Part shown: piece after piece, positions 26,665 through 34,991 of the stretch
Layout: each line of letters starts with the position of its first letter
Numbering within the stretch: position 1 is the first letter of the stretch
The notes under the pieces: generated by a model
Told to the model about the DNA's origin: nothing
The model's database searches: none
Seen by the model: only the letters and a program-made list of their open reading frames with translations
NCBI RefSeq assembly: GCF_018130215.1
Contig: NZ_JAFCKQ010000035.1
Location: 16,513 to 80,512, forward strand
Direction of reading: 5' to 3'
From: Bradyrhizobium jicamae
Lineage (GTDB): Bacteria; Pseudomonadota; Alphaproteobacteria; Rhizobiales; Xanthobacteraceae
DNA length: 64,000 nucleotides
Program-made: the position numbers and the translations under genes

Positions 26665-26751
26665 GCGGACGTGGCGGAACTGGTAGACGCAAGGGACTTA
26701 AAATCCCTCGATGGCAACGTCGTGTGGGTTCGACTCCCACCGCCCGCACCA
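26665..26751 (+). tRNA. tRNA-Leu (anticodon UAA)
   Basis: The 87-nt sequence folds as a class II tRNA: acceptor GCGGACG with CGCCCGC, D arm with GGTAGACGC, anticodon stem AGGGA with TCCCT around TAA, a long variable arm, T arm GTGGG-TTCGACT-CCCAC, discriminator A and encoded CCA. The fifth acceptor pair is A-C rather than a Watson-Crick pair. It reads UUA codons and, with modification, UUG. Confidence 0.95.
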
Positions 26752-26826
26752 CGCTTCGCCCTGTTGGCTGCGCGTGGCGCAGCCGCGATGTGAGCTGCTT
26801 GCATTCGCCGCGTGCGGCCTGTCGCG

Positions 26827-28701
26827 CTAGCGCTTCGACTTCCTGGCTTTTGCCTTCGATTTCCTTGCCGTCGTCGTGGCCGTTGCCCTTGCGGCTTTGG
26901 CCGACTTCTTTGCTTTTGCCTGTTTCGGCGATTTCTTTGCTGGCTTGCTGGCAGATGTCTTCACTGCCTTTTTCCTTTTCGCAGCCGCTCTGGCAGGGCT
27001 GGATTGTGGTGCCGCTCCGCGGTGGGCGCGCGGCGGCACCGGCTCTTCCATCCAGAAATCCAGCTCCTGCTCCTTGCCGCCACCCGGCTTCCAGCCGTCG
27101 AGCGAATAGATCTGATCCGGATTGCCGCGGCTGCCGAGATAGCCGCGCCAGGAATAATGGTCGTAGACGCCGTTGATGTGCAGCGCATAGGCCTGCGCCA
27201 GCGCCTTGTTGCCGCGCACGATCACGAGGTTCTCGTCGTTCTTCTGCGACGCGGAGACAGAGAAATTGTGCGACCCGGTGATGACGGCGCAATCGTCGGA
27301 GAACGGATCGATCACGATGGTCTTGGAATGCACGATCGCGATCATCCCGGCCTTGCGGATCTGCGAGACGCTGAACTCCACGTCGGCCCATGACGGCTCG
27401 TTGGTGGCGCTGACGCCGTGCGGCAGCTGGACGTCGTCATGGAAGGATTGCGCCGGCGCGCCCGATTTCACGACCTCGCCGCCGACCGAGACGATGTCAC
27501 CGTTCTTGCTGGCCATCACGGTCGAAACCACGCCACGAACGTAGATGTCGTTCTGCTGGGCGCGGTCCAGCAACGCCTCCAGCAGTGGCGATTGACCCGG
27601 CATGAACATCAGGAAGAGCGCGCCGCTCTTTGCGTTCCCGATCAGGTCCAGCACCGGTTGAAACTCCGCCTCGCCGTTGGTCGCTGCGAAGTAGAGCGAA
27701 ATGTTGCCGTCAATGGTCGGAGTGGAATTCGAAGCCTTCAGGGCGGGCGGCATGGCGTTGCCGTCCGCCACCAGCTTGCCCCACTGGTCGAGGAAGCGCT
27801 CCGCGATAACGGCGTTCTCGATGATCAGCACGTTGTTGAGCTGCGTGCACAACCCGGTGGTCGTCCAATTGGTGCTGCCGGTCAGGACACGGATGGCGTT
27901 GCCATCAGCGTCGCTCTCGACGACGAACTTGTTGTGGACGCTGGGCGACGACCTGCCCGCATTCGACAGGTCGCGGTGCTTGACCGTGAGACCCGCTCCG
28001 CCGAGCTCTCCCGCGATGTCCGGGTTGGTTGCGCTGCCATTGCCGAGCAGGACATTGCCGCGCGCTCCGAACGGTTTCAGCGCACCGACCAGCTCCTCAT
28101 CGTTCATCTCGTAGATGGCGGCGTGAATCCGGCTGCCGCGGAGGTCGGCATCGTGCAGAAAGGCCAGGATCTCGTGCCGGGCGTCGCCGGAAAGGTAGCG
28201 CCGCGCCTGGTTGGCCGGGTCGGAAAGACCTTTGACGAAATTGCGCAGCGAATCATCCGAGGTATCGCCGTGCACGAAGCGGCTGACGATCTGGGACATC
28301 AGGGTGCCACGGTTGAAATAGGCCGACAGGCCGCCCCCCGCGTCGCCCGAGGCGACAACCGGCGCGGTCCAGGCCGACACCGAGGCGGGATCGGGCGTGA
28401 ACGTCCCGTTCGCACCGTCTTTCATCGCAGTGACCCGGTACGAGACGTTGTCGGTGTCGACGACGCTGTGATCGGTCCAGATGCAGCGCCGGAACGGCGA
28501 TTGCGTCGACGGGATACCGCCGTCCGCCACGGGTTTCTCGCCGGGCTGCGGCGGGATGCGGTTGGTCAGCACGATCGATTGCTGGGTGATGTTGTTGCGC
28601 CGCTCGAGCTGGAAGCCGACCCAGTCGTTCGGCCAGGTGTCCGGCTGCCAGGCGACCAGGACGTCATCGGCGTTCGCATAGGCCTTGACATTGATTGTCA
28701 T
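26827..28701 (-). CDS. Phospholipase D-like protein with histone-H1-like C-terminal tail
   Basis: This 624-residue protein starts with a beta-rich, fibronectin-like region (residues 1-115). Two PLD catalytic motifs follow: His256-Asn-Lys258 with GSTNW near 275, and His458-Ser-Lys460 with Asp465 and GSHNF near 476. The first motif lacks the usual Asp at HxKx4D spacing but has acidic residues soon after. From about residue 550 the sequence is Lys/Ala-rich (AAAKRKKAVKTSASKPAKKS), resembling the DNA-binding tail of bacterial H1-like proteins. It could be a nuclease or phospholipase tethered to DNA. No signal peptide is visible. Confidence 0.82.
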   Translation of the reverse strand: MTINVKAYANADDVLVAWQPDTWPNDWVGFQLERRNNITQQSIVLTNRIPPQPGEKPVADGGIPSTQSPFRRCIWTDHSVVDTDNVSYRVTAMKDGANGTFTPDPASVSAWTAPVVASGDAGGGLSAYFNRGTLMSQIVSRFVHGDTSDDSLRNFVKGLSDPANQARRYLSGDARHEILAFLHDADLRGSRIHAAIYEMNDEELVGALKPFGARGNVLLGNGSATNPDIAGELGGAGLTVKHRDLSNAGRSSPSVHNKFVVESDADGNAIRVLTGSTNWTTTGLCTQLNNVLIIENAVIAERFLDQWGKLVADGNAMPPALKASNSTPTIDGNISLYFAATNGEAEFQPVLDLIGNAKSGALFLMFMPGQSPLLEALLDRAQQNDIYVRGVVSTVMASKNGDIVSVGGEVVKSGAPAQSFHDDVQLPHGVSATNEPSWADVEFSVSQIRKAGMIAIVHSKTIVIDPFSDDCAVITGSHNFSVSASQKNDENLVIVRGNKALAQAYALHINGVYDHYSWRGYLGSRGNPDQIYSLDGWKPGGGKEQELDFWMEEPVPPRAHRGAAPQSSPARAAAKRKKAVKTSASKPAKKSPKQAKAKKSAKAARATATTTARKSKAKARKSKR

Positions 28702-28899
28702 CAGAGTCCCCCGGGAGCCAGGCCAGATATCCTCAAGTGCGAAACAACGGACGTCATCGTCTCACAACTGAAGCGGGCATTGCAGATATGGTACAAATAC
28801 CGGTCACATCACACAATAGCGCGACAACCCGGGGAGATTTGTGAAATACATGACAACTGGCCGCGCAAATCGGCTCGCGGCGCCAGGCGGGTTCGAGCG

Positions 28900-28945
28900 C
28901 TAATCGAACGCCAGCCCCGGCTCCCTCCCCTTTTTCCACGGCCTG
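28900..28945 (-). pseudogene. Remnant of a PilZ gene 3' end
   Basis: On the minus strand this stretch reads WKKGREPGLAFD then a stop codon, matching the end of the PilZ protein at 30419 (WKKERRLGLSFE then stop). By hand alignment about 33 of 39 bases agree. Nothing upstream resembles PilZ, because the phosphoesterase gene ends at 28951. It looks like a truncated copy. Confidence 0.5.
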
Positions 28946-28950
28946 TTCGC

Positions 28951-30177
28951 TCAGCGCCGCCTGCGACGACCGCCCGCTGAGGGCTGATCGATGCGCCCCT
29001 CCCGCGTCACGGTCACCGTGTCTCGAACGATGTCCTCAAAGCCACCGTCGAATGGTACTGTGAACGAGTCGATCGTCAGCTTCTCCGTCGTCACGGTGAC
29101 ACGCAGAAAGCCAGCGCTGTCCTGATCGTAATAGTTGAGATCGAGATCAAGGTTCTCATCGTGTGTCGACACCGTCGTCACCGGCACGGTCGGATACTCT
29201 CCATCATCGCTCTTCTGGAGCTTATGAGCGAGACGGTCGGTATTGGCATATCCACCGCGACCGTCGATCACATAGGGGATTTGACGGTTGCTGTACCGTC
29301 GCGTGAAGCGCTGCATGTTGTGGACATGACCCGATACCACGGCATGGGGAATCACACCGGTATGCACCATCGCTTGATCGAGCGCCGCTGCGATGTCCGG
29401 ATAGCCGCCATGCGTCTTGTCCAGCGAATAGGGCGGATGATGCACGGCGACGACGATGAACCGGTCGTCCGATTTGAGGCTGGACAATTGCTCCTCCAGC
29501 CAGCGCTGCTGCTCGAATGCTCCACGCGCATCGAGCGTGCCCTCGACATTGGAGTAGAGACCGATAATCGTGACCAACGGCGCGTCTAGCGTCCAGTAAA
29601 CATAGGGCTGCGTCATCGTCGCGCGGTAAGCGCCGATCTGGTGCGCTTGCGGCGCGCAAAAATTCTCCGTGAAGCCGAACAGTGATGGTTCGGTGTCCGG
29701 TGGATCGTCCCTGCGTACCCGCGTGTCACCGTCATGATTGCCAGGAATGGCGAAGATCGGCGCCGGGTAATATTGATATGGCTCGTAGAACTGCGCGCCA
29801 TAGAGTTCGCTTTGCCCATTGAAATAAACCACGTCGCCGACGTGATAGAGAAAGGAGGGTTGGTCGGCGCCTTTTGCGGACTTGATCTGATCTTCCATCG
29901 CCTCGGCGACGGCCACCTGAACATCGTCACCATGAATGCCGCCGGAGTCGCCGATAACGTGAAACACAAGCTTCTTCGCCGTCGCAGCCGCCGCTGCCAC
30001 GTCCGGCACGACGACCCGTAGAGGAAGCGTCAGATTGACGTTGTTCGTAAACGGCGGCTTTTCGAAATGCGGATTGTTCTTGGGATTCGAAATCGGCTCG
30101 AGAAACGGACGCCTTGTCTTCGCGAAACGGCTCGCGGGTGCCGCATTCGGGTTCGGGACGAGGTGATGCATGGCCAT
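28951..30177 (-). CDS. Calcineurin-like metallophosphoesterase
   Basis: This 408-residue protein has all phosphoesterase motifs: GDSG (76-79), HVGDVVY (112-118), GNHDG (146-150), VVAVHHPPYS and GHVHNMQRF. It should hydrolyse a phosphoester with two metal ions. There is no obvious signal peptide. The protein ends in GGRRRRR, a basic tail that parallels the basic tail of the neighbouring PLD-like protein. The start at 30177 has AAGGAGG just upstream. An 18-bp palindrome lies 24 bp upstream of the start. Confidence 0.87.
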   Translation of the reverse strand: MAMHHLVPNPNAAPASRFAKTRRPFLEPISNPKNNPHFEKPPFTNNVNLTLPLRVVVPDVAAAAATAKKLVFHVIGDSGGIHGDDVQVAVAEAMEDQIKSAKGADQPSFLYHVGDVVYFNGQSELYGAQFYEPYQYYPAPIFAIPGNHDGDTRVRRDDPPDTEPSLFGFTENFCAPQAHQIGAYRATMTQPYVYWTLDAPLVTIIGLYSNVEGTLDARGAFEQQRWLEEQLSSLKSDDRFIVVAVHHPPYSLDKTHGGYPDIAAALDQAMVHTGVIPHAVVSGHVHNMQRFTRRYSNRQIPYVIDGRGGYANTDRLAHKLQKSDDGEYPTVPVTTVSTHDENLDLDLNYYDQDSAGFLRVTVTTEKLTIDSFTVPFDGGFEDIVRDTVTVTREGRIDQPSAGGRRRRR

Positions 30178-30200
30178 GATGACCTCCTTGGACTATCCTT

Positions 30201-30218
30201 TGTAGTTGTAAAACTACA
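30201..30218. promoter_or_regulatory. 18-bp palindrome upstream of the phosphoesterase gene
   Basis: TGTAGTT-GTAA-AACTACA is a perfect 7-bp dyad in an AT-rich patch between the phosphoesterase start and the PilZ gene. It could be a repressor operator or a short mRNA hairpin. No regulator gene is adjacent. Confidence 0.4.
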
Positions 30219-30418
30219 TGATATGTTCTTTATGGTTGTAATCACAAGGAGAATTGCAAGAGACGCAATCGTAGATCCGGCAAGATAGCGCCGACGGAGG
30301 CCTCCCCCTTCCTGAGTGCGCTGAAATATCGCAGTTGCGTGAACCTGTTTCCGGTCCTCCCGAAACAGGAAGAGCAAAGACCCAACTCGCCGTCGCAGCG
30401 CGGCGATAGCAACCCGGC

Positions 30419-30703
30419 TTACTCGAACGACAGCCCCAGCCGCCTCTCCTTTTTCCACACGACGTGACAGGCGTGGCGCTCGCCGTCGACGACGAGCACG
30501 AAGCGGTCGGGAAACCAGAGCGGCGAGTTGATTTCAACGCCGGCGCCTTGCGGCGAGAGGCTCCGGACGATGCATGGGATCGCTTCGTGGCCGAACTCGA
30601 TCGTCCCTGATTTGAGGACGCGGCGCCGCGCCGTGGCGCGCCGTTGGTCGGTCGGCACCGGCTGCTGTGCGCCGGACGGCGCGGGCTTCTTGTCTTCGGG
30701 CAT
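30419..30703 (-). CDS. Single PilZ-domain protein
   Basis: This 94-residue protein has RRATARRRVLK (RxxxR), then SLSPQGAGVEI (a variant of D/NxSxxG with S at the first position) and the terminal strand VVWKKERRLGLSFE. It is probably a c-di-GMP adaptor with no other domain. Its last twelve codons are echoed at 28900-28945. Confidence 0.85.
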   Translation of the reverse strand: MPEDKKPAPSGAQQPVPTDQRRATARRRVLKSGTIEFGHEAIPCIVRSLSPQGAGVEINSPLWFPDRFVLVVDGERHACHVVWKKERRLGLSFE

Positions 30704-31015
30704 GGCTCGGTCGCGGTATGCACGGACGCGGCATTCAAATTACGGCGTCAGGCTGACACCGGGCTTACAGGACGTCGACGCCCCCGGGCACCGTCCGACC
30801 CAAGGCCCGAATGCCAGCGGGTTGCGCAGCGATGCCTGCGACGTGAGCGCTCCGCTCGGCATCAGGCACTGCGATCACCACGTCGTGTTGTCAGGCTTGT
30901 GGCGCACTTCACAACCCGCGATGGAATTTCATCGTATTGTGCGCGGGCCGGAAACTAGGGCCGCAAATTGCGCGGCTGACATATCCCAAGTCCTGTTTCA
31001 GTTGGAGATTAGTTC
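30704..31015. other. Intergenic region
   Basis: This 312-bp stretch holds no supported gene. It contains the promoter of the PilZ gene on one side and of the small membrane-protein genes on the other. No clear motif was found. Confidence 0.4.
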
Positions 31016-31189
31016 ATGGCAATTGTCGATCTTGACCGGACTGCCTATCGCGGCGCGCGCGACCGTGACGGGTGGGCACTGTCACGTTACCTGATCGTGG
31101 CCGTCATGTTCTTGCTGGCCCTGTATCTGGCAGCACTGTCACCAGGCACTGCTTCGGGCGATCTCGCGTCGATGACCGTGTTTCCGTGA
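31016..31189 (+). CDS. Small single-pass membrane protein (57 residues)
   Basis: The short reading frame begins MAIVDLDRTAYRGARDRDGW, continues into one hydrophobic helix (YLIVAVMFLLALYLAALS) and ends GDLASMTVFP. A GGAG ribosome site lies 9 bases upstream. It is followed after 29 bp by another small membrane protein on the same strand, suggesting a two-gene unit. No family was recognised. Confidence 0.55.
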   Translation: MAIVDLDRTAYRGARDRDGWALSRYLIVAVMFLLALYLAALSPGTASGDLASMTVFP

Positions 31190-31218
31190 CGCCTTCCACA
31201 ATCTCCCTGGAGATCGCC

Positions 31219-31479
31219 ATGAGCGACTACGGCGACGACGCCGGCCATTGCAGCAACGGATTGAGCTCGCGGAAATTCCTTGACGCCTCGCCCGAGGAAC
31301 GCACCGTCTATCGGCGATGGATTCGCGGCGCGGGCGCCGTTTACGGCATCCTGTTCCTGGCGGCAGGCGTGTTGGCCTGGATCGGCAGCGCGCACGTCAA
31401 CGCGATCGAACTCACCAGCGGCTCGACCAACAGCCCTGTCCGATCGGCGGACGCAAGTTGGGCGGATGCGCACTTCTAG
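31219..31479 (+). CDS. Small membrane protein (86 residues)
   Basis: The protein begins MSDYGDDAGHCSNGLSSRKF and has a single helix (AVYGILFLAAGVLAWIGSAHV) near the middle. GGAG lies just upstream of the start at 31219. The function is unknown; pairing with the upstream 57-residue protein suggests a small envelope unit. Confidence 0.6.
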   Translation: MSDYGDDAGHCSNGLSSRKFLDASPEERTVYRRWIRGAGAVYGILFLAAGVLAWIGSAHVNAIELTSGSTNSPVRSADASWADAHF

Positions 31480-31540
31480 CAATTTCGGTTCTGGTTGAGT
31501 CAGGACCGAAGGCGCGGCAAGACTTCCCTGCATACACGAA

Positions 31541-31570
31541 AATGGCCGGGACTGAGCCCGGCCATTGCGC
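31541..31570 (-). terminator. Terminator after the solute-binding-protein gene
   Basis: A perfect 10-bp stem (31541-31550 with 31557-31566) and a 6-nt loop. On the minus strand it is followed by a TTTTCG tract, 31 bp after the stop codon at 31597. It may also serve the convergent small gene. Confidence 0.7.
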
Positions 31571-31596
31571 GTCGATAGTAAGGGTTCGCTTTTGCC

Positions 31597-33216
31597 CTAC
31601 TCCGATTTGTCGATGTTCCAGAAGATCGGCGTCGCCGGACCGTCGAGCACGCCGGTGAGCGACTTCCGCCACGCGCTGGGCGCCTGGTACTGGCCGAGCG
31701 GAATGTAGATCACCTGGTCGTAGGCTTCCTTCTGGATCTCGGCCGCGATCTTCTTCTGATCATCCAGCGACGTCGCACGAACGAAGCTGTCCTTCAGCTG
31801 CTCGATCTTGGGGTCCTCCGCCCAGCCGAACCAGCCGCCATTCTTGCCCTGCCCGCCGATCGAGAGATTGGTGACCGGGTTGGAGACGTCGGCGCTCACC
31901 CAGTTGGTGAAGAACATGTTCCAGCCGCCATCCTTGGGAGGCTTCTGGCTGGCGCGACGGCTGACGACGGTCTGCCAGTCGGTCGCCTGCAGGTCGACCT
32001 TGAAGCCTGCCTCGCGCAGCTGCTGGGCGACGACGACCGGCTGCGCCTTCAGCGTGATGACGTCGCCTGGCGCCATGATCACGACCGGCGTGCCGTCATA
32101 GCCGGATTCGGCGAGCGCCTTCTTGGCCGCGGCCATGTCGCCGCCCTTCAGCAAAGTCTCGCCGCCGACGTCGGTCGCGAACGGCGTGTCGCAGATGAAG
32201 AAGGCGACGCAGGTCTTGTAGTATTTGGGATTGCCGACCAGAGCGTCGAGCACGTCCTTCTGATTGATCGCGAGCAGCGCGGCGCGGCGCACCTTGATGT
32301 TGTCGAAGGGCGGATGGAGGAAGTTCATCCGTCCCAGCGTCTGGAAGCCGAACTTGTTCAGCGTCTCGACCTTGAGATCCGGGTTGCCTTCAAGGACCGG
32401 CAGCAGTTCGAAGGATGGATTTTCCATGAAATCGATGTCGCCCGACTGCAGCGCGTTGATCGCGGTCTGCGCGTCCGGCATCGTCAGCCACTCGACGCGA
32501 TCGACCTTGACGACCTTGCCGCCGGCGGTCCAGCTCGCCGGCTCCTTGCGCGGCACATAGTCCTTGTTCTTCTCATAGACCGCCTTCACGCCGGGCTGGA
32601 ATTCGCTGGCCACGAACTTGAAGGGGCCGGAGCCGATCTGCTCCGGGATCGGCTTGTCCGGCGGCGTTTCGGCGAGACGCTTCGGCATCATGAAGGCCAC
32701 GCGCGATGACGGCTTGCCGATCGAATCGAGCACCAGGCCGTAGGGCTCCTTCAGCTTCAGGGTGATCGTCTTGGCGTCGGTGGCTTCCAGGCTGGCGGTG
32801 AAGTCCATCAGCTTCTGGCCCATGCCGTCGACCTTGGCCCAGCGCCTCAGCGAGGCGACGCAGTCTTCCGCAGTAACGGGCGTTCCATCGTGCCACTTCA
32901 GGCCGTCGCGCAGCGTGAAGGTGTAGGTGAGCTTGTCGTCGGAGACCTTCCAATCCGCCATCTGCGGCTGGATCTTGAAATTGGAATCGGTCGCGATCAG
33001 CGTGTCATAGACCATGTAGCCGTGGTCGCGGGTGATGTACGCCGTGGTCAGGATCGGATCGATGATGCGCAGGTCCGAATGCATCACCGCGGTGATGGTC
33101 TTGCCCGCGGCCATGGCCTGCGGCACGAACGACATCTTCTGCGGCGCGAACGACAGCGCGAGCGCCGTCAGCGCGGCCGCTAGCGTGTAACGCTTCCAAC
33201 GCGAATTTTGGACCAT
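31597..33216 (-). CDS. ABC transporter substrate-binding protein (peptide type, SBP_bac_5)
   Basis: This 539-residue protein has an N-terminal signal peptide ending near AMAAG. Family-5 features include KIQPQMADWKVSDDKLTYTF, LRDGLKWHDGTPVTAEDCVAS and GSGPFKF. Such proteins bind oligopeptides, opines or similar ligands in the periplasm. AGGAGAG precedes the start at 33216. It diverges from the M20 peptidase gene. The permease-ATPase operon at 36746-40262 lacks its own binding protein, so this one is the likely partner (inference). Confidence 0.9.
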   Translation of the reverse strand: MVQNSRWKRYTLAAALTALALSFAPQKMSFVPQAMAAGKTITAVMHSDLRIIDPILTTAYITRDHGYMVYDTLIATDSNFKIQPQMADWKVSDDKLTYTFTLRDGLKWHDGTPVTAEDCVASLRRWAKVDGMGQKLMDFTASLEATDAKTITLKLKEPYGLVLDSIGKPSSRVAFMMPKRLAETPPDKPIPEQIGSGPFKFVASEFQPGVKAVYEKNKDYVPRKEPASWTAGGKVVKVDRVEWLTMPDAQTAINALQSGDIDFMENPSFELLPVLEGNPDLKVETLNKFGFQTLGRMNFLHPPFDNIKVRRAALLAINQKDVLDALVGNPKYYKTCVAFFICDTPFATDVGGETLLKGGDMAAAKKALAESGYDGTPVVIMAPGDVITLKAQPVVVAQQLREAGFKVDLQATDWQTVVSRRASQKPPKDGGWNMFFTNWVSADVSNPVTNLSIGGQGKNGGWFGWAEDPKIEQLKDSFVRATSLDDQKKIAAEIQKEAYDQVIYIPLGQYQAPSAWRKSLTGVLDGPATPIFWNIDKSE

Positions 33217-33271
33217 TCAATTCTCTCCTGACGTGTAACTGGTCACAGCCGGCATATTCGTTATGCATGAG

Positions 33272-33290
33272 GTTCGTTATTTAGGCGAAC
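33272..33290. promoter_or_regulatory. Dyad in the divergent promoter region
   Basis: GTTCG (33272-33276) and CGAAC (33286-33290) are separated by 9 nt in the 265-bp region between the divergent binding-protein and M20 genes. It may be an operator; this is a weak call. Confidence 0.3.
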
Positions 33291-33481
33291 TAACATGCTG
33301 TATGGCTTGTGAAATCGAGACTTGCACCAAGTGCTGTGCGCGTCAATCCGGTTTTGGTCGAGGTCGGACGTACACAAACGAATTGTCCGGCGCGTCGCAT
33401 TTTGGCTTTACAAAATCGCCGCCTGAGATTTTCGTAGGCGCGCGCGATGCCGGCGCGGTCAAACAACAAGAGAGAAACGTC

Positions 33482-34612
33482 ATGAACCCAGCCAATCTCC
33501 CCTTTGATTCCGATGCGATGCTGCAAGGACTCCGCGGCTGGGTGGAATGCGAAAGCCCGACCTGGGATGCGACCGCGGTCGAGCGCATGCTCGACCTCGC
33601 CGCACGCGAGATGGCGATCATGGGTGCGACCATCGAGCGCATCGCCGGCCGTCAGGGTTTTGCCGGCTGCGTGCGCGCTCGATTTCCGCATCCGAAGCAG
33701 GGCCAGCCCGGCATCCTGATCGCCGGCCATATGGACACCGTGCATCCGGTCGGCACGATCGAGAAGCTGAAATGGCGGCGGGAGGGCAACAAGTGCTTCG
33801 GCCCCGGCATCTTCGACATGAAGGGCGGCAACTATCTGTCGCTCGAGGCGATCCGCCAACTGGCGCGCGCCGCGTTCACCACGCCGCTGCCGATCACGGT
33901 GCTGTTCACGCCCGACGAGGAGGTCGGCACGCCGTCGACCCGCGACATCATCGAGGCGGAGGCGGCGCGCAACAAATACGTGCTGGTGCCGGAGCCGGGC
34001 CGGCCGAACAACGGCGTCGTCACCGGCCGCTACGCGATCGCGCGTTTCAACCTCGAAGCCACCGGCAAGCCGAGCCATGCGGGCGCAACACTCTCCTCGG
34101 GACGTTCGGCGATCCGCGAGATGGCGCGGCAAATCCTCGCCATCGACGGCATGACGACCGAGGACTGCACGTACTCGGTCGGCATCGTGCATGGCGGCCA
34201 ATGGGTCAATTGCGTCGCCACGACCTGCACCGGCGAAGCGCTCAGCATGGCCAAGCGCCAGGCCGATCTCGACCGCGGCGTCGAGCGAGTGCTGGCGCTG
34301 TCGGGCACGGCCAACGACGTGACCTTCAAGGTGACGCGCGGCGTCACCCGACCGGTCTGGGAGCCTGACGCCGGCACCATGGCGCTGTATGAGAAAGCAA
34401 AAAGCCTCGCGCGCGAGATGGGCCTGGCCCTGCCGCATGGCAGTGCCGGCGGCGGTTCCGACGGCAATTTCACCGGCGCGATGGGCATCCCCACGCTTGA
34501 TGGACTCGGCGTCCGCGGCGCCGATGCGCATACGCTCAACGAGCATATCGAGGTCGACAGCCTGGCCGAGCGCGGTCGCCTGATGGCGGCGCTGCTGGCG
34601 ACATTGGATTGA
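33482..34612 (+). CDS. M20 family metallopeptidase (carboxypeptidase G2-like)
   Basis: This 376-residue protein shows the M20 zinc-site series: AGHMDTVHPVG (His, Asp), GPGIFDMKGG (bridging Asp), FTPDEEVGTP (catalytic Glu-Glu), and a C-terminal GGGSDGNFTGAMG and DAHTLNEHI. The dimerisation domain lies between. It should remove C-terminal glutamate-like or other residues from small peptides or conjugates. The start at 33482 is a clear family N-terminus. Confidence 0.9.
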   Translation: MNPANLPFDSDAMLQGLRGWVECESPTWDATAVERMLDLAAREMAIMGATIERIAGRQGFAGCVRARFPHPKQGQPGILIAGHMDTVHPVGTIEKLKWRREGNKCFGPGIFDMKGGNYLSLEAIRQLARAAFTTPLPITVLFTPDEEVGTPSTRDIIEAEAARNKYVLVPEPGRPNNGVVTGRYAIARFNLEATGKPSHAGATLSSGRSAIREMARQILAIDGMTTEDCTYSVGIVHGGQWVNCVATTCTGEALSMAKRQADLDRGVERVLALSGTANDVTFKVTRGVTRPVWEPDAGTMALYEKAKSLAREMGLALPHGSAGGGSDGNFTGAMGIPTLDGLGVRGADAHTLNEHIEVDSLAERGRLMAALLATLD

Positions 34613-34711
34613 GATCGATTTGCACTGCACAACACATTGGCACAGCCGGATCGAAATTTGGCCTTGTTCAATTTTGAGGCTTCACATACGGTCCGGCCGT
34701 CCAATTCGACG

Positions 34712-34935
34712 ATGCGGGAGAGATCGAAGCGAAGGCATCAGGCATTCGCGTCGGCGCCGACGGAGCAACCGCCCCGGAAACTCTCAGGCAAAAGGACTGT
34801 ATCGTCAGGACGATCTGGAGAGAGACGGCACGGCCCAACATCACAGGCTGTGCGTCCACCGAAGGGGATAGTCCGCTTTTGGGTCTCGGCCCGGTGCGGA
34901 TCAAGCTCTCAGGTACCGTGACAGATGGGGCGCCG
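34712..34935 (+). promoter_or_regulatory. Tandem glycine riboswitch
   Basis: Two successive aptamers are visible. The first has GGGAGAGATC (34716 on), CGCCGACGGAGCAACCGCC (near 34755) and ACTCTCAGGCAAAAGGACTG (near 34780-34799). The second has CTGGAGAGAGAC (near 34815), CCACCGAAGGGGATAG, and CAAGCTCTCAGGTACCGTGA (near 34902). These are the conserved elements of the cooperative tandem glycine riboswitch. A hairpin (34938-34943 with 34948-34953) lies between it and the ATG at 34992, so control could be at transcription or translation. It lies directly upstream of the DadA-type gene. Confidence 0.93.
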
Positions 34936-34991
34936 TCGCCGGTTTTGACCGGCGGATCGGCGACTCTAACGCACGGGAGCCTGAGACCATC

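Noticed and set aside
26731..28950. Phage-type attachment site duplication of the tRNA-Leu 3' end
   Set aside because: Only an 8-nt match (GGGTTCGA near 28889) was seen, which is expected by chance. No integrase gene is present.
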